DNA of 13,655 nt. It comes from JAVBMB01 sp031552995 (GTDB taxonomy: Bacteria; Bacillota; Clostridia; Oscillospirales; Butyricicoccaceae). The position numbers and the translations under genes are program-made. A model generated the notes under the pieces. The model saw only the letters and a list, made by a program, of their open reading frames with translations, was not told the origin of the DNA and ran no database searches. The stretch spans positions 1 through 13,655 of the forward strand of contig JAVBMB010000049.1 in the NCBI GenBank assembly GCA_031552995.1. Reading direction: 5' to 3'. Shown in pieces: positions 1 through 6,063 of this stretch. How positions within the stretch are numbered: position 1 is the stretch's first letter; each line of letters starts with the position of its first letter.

Positions 1-988
1 GAGTGATAAACTGCTTGATATTAAAGACCTGACGATACACTACGTGACATACGACGCAACGGTACACGCCGTCGAAAACCTTTCACTGTCTCTCGACCAC
101 GGGCAGACGCTCGGTCTCGTCGGCGAGACCGGCGCAGGTAAGACGACGACGGTCAAATCGATAATCCGCATACTGGCCAGCCCGCCGGCCAAGGTTGTCA
201 GCGGGGAGATATGCTTTGAAGGCAAAAATATTCTTCAGATGAGCGAGCGCGAGATGCGTAAAGTCCGCGGCAACCAGATATCAATGATATTCCAGGACCC
301 GATGACAAGCCTCAATCCTGTGTGGACGGTCGCCGACCAGATAGCCGAGGTCATCAGGTTGCACGACAAGTGCAGCAAAAAGGAGGCTCATGTCAAGGCG
401 TGCGATATGCTCGAGCTTGTCGGAATCAAGGCCGAGCGAGCTTCCGATTATCCGCATCAATTCAGCGGCGGCATGAAACAACGCGTCGTCATTGCCATGG
501 CGCTTGCCTGCAACCCAAAGCTGCTCATCGCGGATGAGCCGACGACGGCGCTTGACGTCACAATCCAGGCGCAGGTGCTTGAGCTTATGAAAAAGCTCAA
601 GACGCAGTACGACACTTCAATGATAATGATAACGCACGACCTGGGCATTGTCGCCGAAATATGCGATATCATCGCGATAATGTACGCCGGAGAGATAGTC
701 GAATACGGCACGAGGGAGCATATTTTTGCCGACGGCAAGCCGCACCATCCGTATACCGAGGGTCTGTTCGCCTGCATACCGGACATTATGACCGAGGACA
801 GCGAGCTTGTGCCGATACACGGCCTTACGCCCGACCCGACGGCGCTGCCGTCAGGCTGCCGCTTTCACCCGCGCTGCACAAAGGCGTGCTCGCAGTGCTC
901 GCAGGAGCATCCCGAAAACGTCGAGGTCGAGCCCGGCCATTTCATAAAGTGCCGCTTCGCCGGCAAAGGAGGCGAGAGCAATGGCTGA
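1..988 (+). CDS. OppD/DppD-type peptide ABC transporter ATP-binding protein (start just outside window)
   Basis: This cytoplasmic ATPase powers an oligopeptide/dipeptide/nickel-type ABC importer, normally as a heterodimer with the next gene product. The reading frame is open from base 2, and base 1 is a G that would complete an ATG followed by Ser-Asp-Lys-Leu-Leu-Asp-Ile. The true start is therefore very likely two bases before the window, giving about 329 residues, the usual DppD length. The internal GTG at 44 would cut off the first beta strand and is not credible. In full-length numbering I see Walker A GETGAGKT (about 42-49), the Q-loop FQDP, signature FSGGMKQR (about 155-162), Walker B LLIADEP (about 175-181) and the H-loop in ITHD. 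The C-terminal oligopeptide-type extension carries five cysteines (GCRF, RC, AC, QC, KC); related DppD proteins bind a [4Fe-4S] cluster there. Its stop overlaps the next start by 8 bp. Substrate specificity cannot be read from an ATPase, so opp versus dpp is left open. Confidence 0.95.
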   Translation, partial: SDKLLDIKDLTIHYVTYDATVHAVENLSLSLDHGQTLGLVGETGAGKTTTVKSIIRILASPPAKVVSGEICFEGKNILQMSEREMRKVRGNQISMIFQDPMTSLNPVWTVADQIAEVIRLHDKCSKKEAHVKACDMLELVGIKAERASDYPHQFSGGMKQRVVIAMALACNPKLLIADEPTTALDVTIQAQVLELMKKLKTQYDTSMIMITHDLGIVAEICDIIAIMYAGEIVEYGTREHIFADGKPHHPYTEGLFACIPDIMTEDSELVPIHGLTPDPTALPSGCRFHPRCTKACSQCSQEHPENVEVEPGHFIKCRFAGKGGESNG

Positions 989-1958
989 CACGCTGCTTGA
1001 GGTAAAAAATCTTAAGAAGTATTTCAACACGAAGCGCGGTTTGCTTCACGCCGTCGACGGCGTGAACTTTACCATAAACCGCGGCGAAACGCTCGGCCTC
1101 GTCGGCGAATCGGGATGCGGCAAATCTACAATCGGACGCGTCATCGTCCGCCTTATCGAGGCCACCGACGGCGAGGTTATCATCGACGGTGTCGATGTGA
1201 CGAAGCTGAACAAAAAAGACCTGCGCGAGGCGCGCCGCAAGATGCAGATTGTATTCCAAGACCCGTATGCTTCGCTCGACGGCAGAAAAAATGTATTCGA
1301 AAGCGTCGGGGAGCCGCTTGTAATTCAAAAGGTGCACAGCGACAAAGAGAGCTACGAGAAGCATGTCTATCAGCTTATGGAGACCGTTGGAATCGCCCGG
1401 CGCCTCGCAAACGCATACCCGCACGAACTTGACGGCGGCCGCCGCCAGCGTGTCGGCATCGCGCGCGCCCTTGCGCTTAACCCGTCGTTTCTCGTGCTGG
1501 ACGAGCCGGTTTCGGCGCTTGATGTGTCTATACAGGCTCAGGTTCTCAACCTGATGGAAGCGCTGCAAAAAGAGCTGAACCTGACATACCTGTTCATCTC
1601 GCACGACCTTAGCGTTGTCAAGCATATTTCCGACCGTGTCGCCGTCATGTACCTAGGCAAGATTGTCGAGCTTACTGACTACAAGCGGATATTTGCCAAC
1701 CCCCTGCACCCGTATACCCAGGCGCTGCTGTCGGCGGTGCCGATACCTAAAATCGATTTACCGCGCGAGCGCATTATACTTGAAGGCGATGTTCCGAGCC
1801 CGGTCAATCCCAAGCCGGGATGCCGCTTTGCCGGCCGCTGCCGCTACAGCGCGGAAATATGCCGCCAAACCGAGCCTCAACTGATTTCCGCCGCACCGGA
1901 ACATCTTGTTGCCTGCCATATGGTTAACTCAAACACGGAATGGGAGGCGTCAAAATAA
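981..1958 (+). CDS. OppF/DppF-type peptide ABC transporter ATP-binding protein
   Basis: This is the second ATPase of the importer, 325 residues and full length. The start at 981 has a near-perfect Shine-Dalgarno sequence (AAAGGAGG, 965-972) with 8-nt spacing inside the end of the upstream gene, so the two are translationally coupled. Walker A GESGCGKST is at 42-50, Q-loop FQDPYASLD at 92-100, Walker B FLVLDEP at 170-176 and the H-loop ISHD follows. The ABC signature reads LDGGRRQR (150-157), with Asp in place of the usual Ser. I recall this form in some Firmicutes OppF proteins, so it is probably a lineage variant and not damage. The C-terminal oligopeptide-type extension contains GCRFAGRC and two further cysteines, consistent with the cluster-binding tail of this family. 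Binding protein and permease genes are not in the window and would be expected upstream. Confidence 0.95.
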   Translation: MADTLLEVKNLKKYFNTKRGLLHAVDGVNFTINRGETLGLVGESGCGKSTIGRVIVRLIEATDGEVIIDGVDVTKLNKKDLREARRKMQIVFQDPYASLDGRKNVFESVGEPLVIQKVHSDKESYEKHVYQLMETVGIARRLANAYPHELDGGRRQRVGIARALALNPSFLVLDEPVSALDVSIQAQVLNLMEALQKELNLTYLFISHDLSVVKHISDRVAVMYLGKIVELTDYKRIFANPLHPYTQALLSAVPIPKIDLPRERIILEGDVPSPVNPKPGCRFAGRCRYSAEICRQTEPQLISAAPEHLVACHMVNSNTEWEASK

Positions 1959-3073
1959 TGAAGTCATTTAAAAAGGTTGTTCTTAAGGGCACGGCATACG
2001 AGCGCGGACGGGCATACGGCTCCGATTGCGGCGAGCTGATAAAACTCGCCGTCGGCAACTACAAGCGCTTCTTTGACGCAAAAGCGTCAAAGCTGTCGTG
2101 GTCGGAGGCAGGGGAGTACGCAAAGCGCTTTCTGCCGGCCATCGAGGCGTACGCGCCGGAATGCATCGAGGAGATGCGCGGCATTTCCGACGGCTCAGGC
2201 ATGTCGTCAGAGGATATTCTCGCCATCAACTGCCGCAGCGAGCTGCAGCGCATCAACCCAAAAACGCTGGATGACGAATGCTCGACAGTCAGCGTTACGC
2301 CGCGCCGCTCCGAAAACGGCCACCTGATGATGGCGCAAAACTGGGATATGTACCACTGGGCCGAACAGCACGGAGTAGTGCTTGAAATCCTTCAGGATGA
2401 CGGCCCCGACTGCATGGTGCTGACCGAAGCCGGGCAGCTTGCCCGCTACGGAATGAACCAAAACGGCATCGGCCTTACGCTTAACAGCATACCGCAGCGC
2501 GGCGCTGATGTGTGGAACGGCGTGCCGTCCACCGTAGTCCGCCGAAAGTTCCTCACCACAAACGGCTGCTGGGCCGACAATATCAACGCTATACTCACGT
2601 CAAAGCTTATGGTGCCCCTCAGCTTCACAATCGGATGCGGAGACGGCGCCGGAGACCTGATGTGCCTTGAGGCGTGGCACGAGGGCGCCGATATAATCTA
2701 CCCCGAAAACGGCGTAATCATCCACACAAACCACTGGGTCGCGCCTGGCTCGCCGCCGGCCGCCGGCCGCAAGGGCAGTTCGATATGCAGATACAATTCG
2801 CTTCGCCGCCTGATGCTTGAGACGACAGGGTCAATATCAGTCAATGACATCATGGCGGCGCTCAACGACCCGTTCGGCATGCCGGAAGCGATTTTGAGCT
2901 TCCGCAACCCATGCGAGCCGGAAAGCGAGCAGGCGGCGACGCTTGCCTGTTTCATAATCGATGCCACAGCGCGCAAGCTTTGGATTCGACGCGGCAACAA
3001 CCGCGAAAACGCGTTTGTCGAATACCGGTGGACCCGTCCCGACAAAATCCACTCGGCTTTGCCGATACTATGA
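1958..3073 (+). CDS. C45-family autoproteolytic acyltransferase/hydrolase (penicillin acyltransferase-like)
   Basis: This is a 371-residue Ntn hydrolase of the acyl-CoA:6-aminopenicillanate acyltransferase (IAT, peptidase C45) family. Members self-cleave before a cysteine that becomes the N-terminal nucleophile, and they hydrolyse or transfer acyl groups on amide bonds. Seen here are the family opening GTAYERGRAYGS (about 13-24), a helical alpha region with MRGISDGSGMSSEDILAINCRSE, the probable cleavage site DEC-STV with Cys108 (Cys103 in the fungal enzyme), then AQNWDM (126-131) and HTNHW later in the beta chain. Cleavage would give about 107- and 264-residue chains. A longer frame begins at 1940, but that ATG contains the ribosome site itself. 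GGGAGG (1942-1947) stands 10 nt before ATG 1958, which overlaps the previous stop as TAATG, so 1958 is chosen. No signal peptide is visible, suggesting cytoplasmic action on imported substrate. The substrate is unknown. Confidence 0.87.
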   Translation: MKSFKKVVLKGTAYERGRAYGSDCGELIKLAVGNYKRFFDAKASKLSWSEAGEYAKRFLPAIEAYAPECIEEMRGISDGSGMSSEDILAINCRSELQRINPKTLDDECSTVSVTPRRSENGHLMMAQNWDMYHWAEQHGVVLEILQDDGPDCMVLTEAGQLARYGMNQNGIGLTLNSIPQRGADVWNGVPSTVVRRKFLTTNGCWADNINAILTSKLMVPLSFTIGCGDGAGDLMCLEAWHEGADIIYPENGVIIHTNHWVAPGSPPAAGRKGSSICRYNSLRRLMLETTGSISVNDIMAALNDPFGMPEAILSFRNPCEPESEQAATLACFIIDATARKLWIRRGNNRENAFVEYRWTRPDKIHSALPIL

Positions 3074-3074
3074 C

Positions 3075-3080
3075 AGGAGG
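3075..3080 (+). promoter_or_regulatory. Ribosome binding site deciding a TTG start
   Basis: AGGAGG lies 8 nt before the TTG at 3089. It also precedes an ATG at 3084, but only by 3 nt, and that ATG reads Met-Tyr-stop. The spacing and reading frame both support TTG as the start of the serine hydrolase. Confidence 0.75.
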
Positions 3081-3088
3081 CACATGTA

Positions 3089-4609
3089 TTGAAAAAGCTT
3101 GAGTATATACCCTCATGCCCGCTGCCGCGCAGCACGCCGGAAGCCGAGGGAGTGCCGTCGCGTGCTATTGCCCGCGTGATTGAACGGTTTGCCGAAGAGG
3201 GATTGGAAACACACAGCATGATGAGTGCCCGCAACGGCAAAGTCATTGCCGATTGCCGCTGGGAGCCGTATATTCCCGATTATCCGTACACCCTCTTCTC
3301 TCTTACAAAAAGCTATAACGCCACGGCGGTCGCGCTGGCAATCGACGCCGGGCTTATGTCACTCGACAGCAAGGTCGTCAGCTTCTTTCCCGAGTGCGAT
3401 AAGCTTGACCTCGACGAGAAAATGCGCGAAATGACCGTGCGCCACTGCCTGACGATGACATCCGGCTATTACGAGAACATCTCCGGCTCGGGCGTGTGGA
3501 GCCAAATGAACGAAAACTGGGTCGAGACATTCCTGCAGCTTCCGCTCTCCTACACGCCTGGCTCGCACTATGTCTACAACAGCGGTTCAAGTCATATCAT
3601 GTCCGCCATAATCTCACGCGCAACCGGGCAAAGCAGCAGAGACTACCTGATGGACAGACTGTTCCTGCCGATGGGCATCGAGGATGTGCGGTGGGATACC
3701 GACCACCAGGGCAACAGCTGCGGAGGATGGGGGCTTAACCTGTGCGCCGAGGATACAATCAAGTTCGCGCAGCTGTACCTGCAAGAAGGTGTGTGGAACG
3801 GCAAGCGCCTGTTGCCGGAGTGGTGGGTGCGCCAGTGCGGCCAAAACTATGAAAAACCCTACGCAAACGACGACGGCATCGGCTACGGCTATCAGTTCTG
3901 GAATCTGGCCGACGGCACATATTTCGGCGCCGGCGCGTTTGGGCAGTATGTCGTAATAATGCCGTACTGCGGCGTCGTCGCCTCGATAATGGCGGCAAAA
4001 GACACACATGATTCCGGCCGTGTCAAGCAGACGTCGGTCAGGATTCTGGCCGAAGAGCTTTCAGCCGGCGTAAATAACGGCATCCCGGCGACAGAAGGCG
4101 CAGACTTTGCCGAGCTGAAGAGCGTAATTTCGAAGCTCAGCCTTTATCGTCCAAAAACTGCCGCGCGTGCCGGGACCGAAAGCCGCATAAACAGCAAAAA
4201 ATACATATGCGAGGGCATATTCAGCAATGTCGACCGCATAGAGGCGATGCAGTTCGATTTCTTATCTGACCGCCTGGACTACCGCCAGTGGGACAGCGCA
4301 GGCGAGCACATTGTAAGCTGCGGCATCGGCGAATGGCTGGAAGGGACTACTACCATCACCGGCAAGGCGCTGCACCATAACCGCGAGTTCCCTGTAATGT
4401 CTGTCGCCGGCTGCGCCGAGTGGACGGACGACAAGACGCTTGTCATGCGCTGGGCGTTTCTCAATATGCCGTTTGTAGACACTGTTAAATGCACATTCGA
4501 CGGAGACAAAGTGATTATGATCCGCAGCTCGAATGTCAACTCCGAAAATGTCGTCGGCGGCATGACAAAGCGCCCCGCCGTCCGCGGTCACATGCAAAAG
4601 CTCCGCTGA
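3089..4609 (+). CDS. Serine hydrolase, class C beta-lactamase/D-alanyl-peptidase-like family
   Basis: This is a 506-residue penicillin-recognising serine hydrolase of the beta-lactamase class C / AmpC-like superfamily. The SxxK motif is SLTK (71-74) in the context YTLFSLTKSY, and the second motif is YNSG (163-166) after PGSHYV. The usual KTG/HTG on strand beta-3 is replaced by a glycine-rich AGAFGQ (281-286), which points to an esterase or peptidase of this superfamily and not to a true beta-lactamase. The catalytic domain spans roughly 15-320. A separate C-terminal region (about 360-500), predicted beta-rich, follows a linker. No signal peptide or membrane segment is visible, unlike periplasmic beta-lactamases, so the protein should be cytoplasmic. 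It starts with TTG, 15 bp after the C45 gene stop, and is the last gene of the transporter operon. Likely substrates are D-amino-acid peptides, amides or esters delivered by the importer; this is inferred from context only. Confidence 0.88.
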   Translation: MKKLEYIPSCPLPRSTPEAEGVPSRAIARVIERFAEEGLETHSMMSARNGKVIADCRWEPYIPDYPYTLFSLTKSYNATAVALAIDAGLMSLDSKVVSFFPECDKLDLDEKMREMTVRHCLTMTSGYYENISGSGVWSQMNENWVETFLQLPLSYTPGSHYVYNSGSSHIMSAIISRATGQSSRDYLMDRLFLPMGIEDVRWDTDHQGNSCGGWGLNLCAEDTIKFAQLYLQEGVWNGKRLLPEWWVRQCGQNYEKPYANDDGIGYGYQFWNLADGTYFGAGAFGQYVVIMPYCGVVASIMAAKDTHDSGRVKQTSVRILAEELSAGVNNGIPATEGADFAELKSVISKLSLYRPKTAARAGTESRINSKKYICEGIFSNVDRIEAMQFDFLSDRLDYRQWDSAGEHIVSCGIGEWLEGTTTITGKALHHNREFPVMSVAGCAEWTDDKTLVMRWAFLNMPFVDTVKCTFDGDKVIMIRSSNVNSENVVGGMTKRPAVRGHMQKLR

Positions 4610-4611
4610 AG
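4592..4611 (+). repeat. Direct repeat copy 1 (3' end of serine hydrolase gene)
   Basis: This 20-bp sequence encodes Met-Gln-Lys-Leu-Arg-stop plus two bases at the end of the serine hydrolase gene. It recurs at 4702-4721 with two substitutions (18 of 20 identical). The two copies flank the terminator hairpin. Confidence 0.7.
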
Positions 4612-4662
4612 CCATAACAAATTGAGCCTCCCGTGACAGGGGGGTTACACAGGCCCGGAAGT

Positions 4663-4701
4663 AAACACGACGGAGCCGCTTATGCGGCTCCGTCGTGTTT
4701 T
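4663..4701 (+). terminator. Intrinsic terminator of the peptide-transport operon
   Basis: A perfect 17-bp inverted repeat (arms 4663-4679 and 4684-4700, loop TTAT) has a G+C-rich upper stem and ends in TTTT (4698-4701). The lower stem is AAACACGA/TCGTGTTT, so part of the U-tract is within the stem. It lies 54 bp after the serine hydrolase stop and would end this transcription unit. The short U-run makes efficiency uncertain. Confidence 0.85.
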
Positions 4702-4721
4702 ATGCGAAAGCTCTGCTGAAG
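4702..4721 (+). repeat. Direct repeat copy 2 (downstream of terminator)
   Basis: This is the second copy of the 20-bp repeat. In the matching frame it reads Met-Arg-Lys-Leu-Cys-stop. No ribosome site precedes it, so it is not a gene. It looks like a duplicated remnant of the preceding gene's 3' end, on the far side of the terminator. Confidence 0.7.
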
Positions 4722-4785
4722 TAAGCGTCACGGCTGTGTGCCGCCGCAACGGGATACCGACGCCGGTACAGCAGGTTAAATAATT

Positions 4786-4813
4786 TTGACATCTCCTTGA
4801 TTAATGATAAAAT
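4786..4813 (+). promoter_or_regulatory. Strong sigma-A promoter for the membrane protein gene
   Basis: The -35 box is consensus TTGACA (4786-4791), the spacer is 16 bp, and the -10 box is TAAAAT (4808-4813, five of six). It is preceded by TG one base upstream (4805-4806), forming an extended -10. Transcription would begin near 4820, leaving a leader of about 45 nt before the ATG at 4866. The rest of the 4610-4865 interval holds only the terminator and the direct repeat. Confidence 0.8.
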
Positions 4814-4865
4814 AAAGTTACGTATCTGCTTGTGTTATTTGTTTCTTGCGGGGAGGGAGTATAAA

Positions 4866-5537
4866 ATGAAGCATGTTTTTGAAAAGATGTTTAAAGGCCC
4901 TCAGTTTAAAAAGTATATTCTTATTACCGTCGCCATTGTCTTGGCGGTATGCGCCGTATTCATATTTTTCTATATATATGATTCCGCCGGGGATATTTTT
5001 ACATTCGGCGGCGAATCCTTTCGGCTTGACAAGGTCTCCTCAAAGCAAATCACACTGCGCAATGCGGACGGAGACGAGCTGATTTTTACAAGAGACGGAA
5101 CAATATCAGTGACTGTGGAATACGAGCGCGGTGTTGTAAGGTATGGCGGCGGCTACAGCGGGCTGACCGGCAGTGGCTACTCTTTTTCGGACGGCACCGA
5201 TACAGCCGGGCTTCCGTATGCATCTTCCGACTTGACAGATTTGCAGCGGCAGGAGGTACGGCTGCTTACAGAGCTGCGCGATTACTCATACAATGTTTCA
5301 CTTAAGTACAGATATCCATTTCATTATGCGATTATGCTGTTAATGGTAATTGCCATAGTTTTTGCTTCAATGCGTCCGATTATTTACACGGAGGAGAGTT
5401 GGGAAAACAGCCTTTTAAGAAAACTCTTTGTCCACGGAGGAGAGCCGACGGATTTTGCCCTGTTTGCCTATAAGGCTGCCGGTGTCGCGGCGATTGCGGT
5501 TACGGTTTTAATGTTTTTGTCGCTGATCACCAAATAG
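4866..5537 (+). CDS. Hypothetical three-helix membrane protein
   Basis: I do not recognise this 223-residue protein. It has a basic N-terminus, a first hydrophobic helix at about 17-37, a mostly polar stretch at about 40-150 with short beta-like repeats rich in Gly, Ser and Thr (for example GGGYSGLTGSGYSFSDG), a second helix at about 152-172, and a third at about 197-219 ending two residues before the stop. By the positive-inside rule the polar stretch should face outside. The frame is open back to an ATG at 4797, but that lies inside the promoter and upstream of the predicted transcript start. ATG 4866 has GGGAGGGAG (4851-4859) at good spacing. The gene is visibly richer in A and T than its neighbours, stands alone between a promoter and a terminator hairpin, and may be an accessory gene. 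No function is proposed. Confidence 0.75.
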   Translation: MKHVFEKMFKGPQFKKYILITVAIVLAVCAVFIFFYIYDSAGDIFTFGGESFRLDKVSSKQITLRNADGDELIFTRDGTISVTVEYERGVVRYGGGYSGLTGSGYSFSDGTDTAGLPYASSDLTDLQRQEVRLLTELRDYSYNVSLKYRYPFHYAIMLLMVIAIVFASMRPIIYTEESWENSLLRKLFVHGGEPTDFALFAYKAAGVAAIAVTVLMFLSLITK

Positions 5538-5553
5538 GACTGCGTACTGCTCA

Positions 5554-5608
5554 GCATAGGGTAATAAAGAGGCCCGCTTTTATCCCGGGCTTCTTTATTA
5601 CCCTATGC
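5554..5608. terminator. Long hairpin, bidirectional terminator between convergent genes
   Basis: An inverted repeat with arms 5554-5576 and 5586-5608 pairs over 23 positions with one G-T wobble and a 9-nt loop. The G+C-rich top (GGCCCG/CGGGC) is followed on each strand by a T-rich tract (TTCTTTATTA on plus, TCTTTATTAC on minus), so it can act in both directions. It sits 16 bp after the membrane protein stop and 47 bp beyond the GtrA stop. The remainder of 5538-5655 shows no other feature. Confidence 0.8.
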
Positions 5609-5655
5609 CTTATTCCGCTAAAATGCAGATTCCCGAAGGCCGCGCATTATCAATA

Positions 5656-6063
5656 TCATTTGCTCTTAAACACAAGCAGCTTCGAAAACACATAGTTCAG
5701 CACCAATACGGCGACGCTTATTACAGCCTTTGAATAATAACTGTATTCTTCGGCAAGCCCGAAAACAGTGTGAACAAGAAACATGCCGCCGACCTCTATA
5801 AGCATCGTTGCCGCCCGCGCCGAAAAAAATGCCGCGGCTTCGGCGGCAAGCGCCTTCAGCCCCGATGTTTTTGAGCGGAATACGAACAGCTTGTTTATCA
5901 CATACGCGAACAGCACGGCGGCAATAACGGAAAGTGTGTTCGAGATATTCAGCTCAATGTGAAGCACATCTTTAAACAGCCACAGCGAGCCGAAGCTTAC
6001 AGCCGTCGTCAGCCCGCCGGCGACAATATACCGCGCAATTTTAACAGCCTCGCCGCGCTTCAT
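5656..6063 (-). CDS. GtrA-family membrane protein (lipid-linked sugar flippase candidate)
   Basis: This is a 135-residue GtrA-like protein of typical family length. It has four predicted helices at about 9-30, 40-60, 77-101 and 108-131, and it shows the family features FxxxGxxTTAVSFG near the N-terminus, AYVINKLFVFRS after helix 2, and LNYVFSKLLVFKS at the C-terminus. GtrA proteins are thought to move undecaprenyl- or polyprenyl-phosphate-linked sugars across the cytoplasmic membrane for extracytoplasmic glycosylation; in Listeria and Bacillus, GtcA/YngA-type members serve teichoic acid glycosylation. It is the third gene of the minus-strand operon. Its ATG overlaps the stop of the glycosyltransferase gene as ATGA (4 bp), with GGAGA a few bases before it, so translation is coupled. 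It works downstream of the GT2 enzyme and upstream of YfhO in the proposed pathway. Confidence 0.92.
   Translation of the reverse strand: MKRGEAVKIARYIVAGGLTTAVSFGSLWLFKDVLHIELNISNTLSVIAAVLFAYVINKLFVFRSKTSGLKALAAEAAAFFSARAATMLIEVGGMFLVHTVFGLAEEYSYYSKAVISVAVLVLNYVFSKLLVFKSK

Noticed and set aside
44..46. GTG at 44 as the start of the first ABC ATPase
   Set aside because: The frame is open to the window edge, the upstream residues match the usual N-terminal strand of OppD proteins, and base 1 fits the last base of an ATG.
942..1625. Long minus-strand open frame (227 codons) opposite the second ABC ATPase
   Set aside because: It is antisense to a gene with intact Walker and signature motifs, its protein has no recognisable domain, and such frames are common opposite G+C-rich codons.
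1940..1957. Upstream ATG at 1940 as the C45 start
   Set aside because: It overlaps the ribosome binding site (GGGAGG) used by ATG 1958, and the family sequence begins at the later Met.
2751..2769. Repeated GCCGGCC-like stretch within the C45 gene
   Set aside because: It is in frame and encodes Pro-Pro-Ala-Ala-Gly-Arg in a loop. It is too short and simple to be a functional repeat.
3084..3092. ATG at 3084 suggesting a frameshifted serine hydrolase start
   Set aside because: It reads Met-Tyr-stop and is only 3 nt from the Shine-Dalgarno sequence. TTG 3089 explains the start without any frameshift.
4797..4865. N-terminal extension of the membrane protein from ATG 4797
   Set aside because: It lies between the -35 and -10 boxes and ahead of the predicted transcript start. 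The ATG at 4866 has a strong ribosome site.
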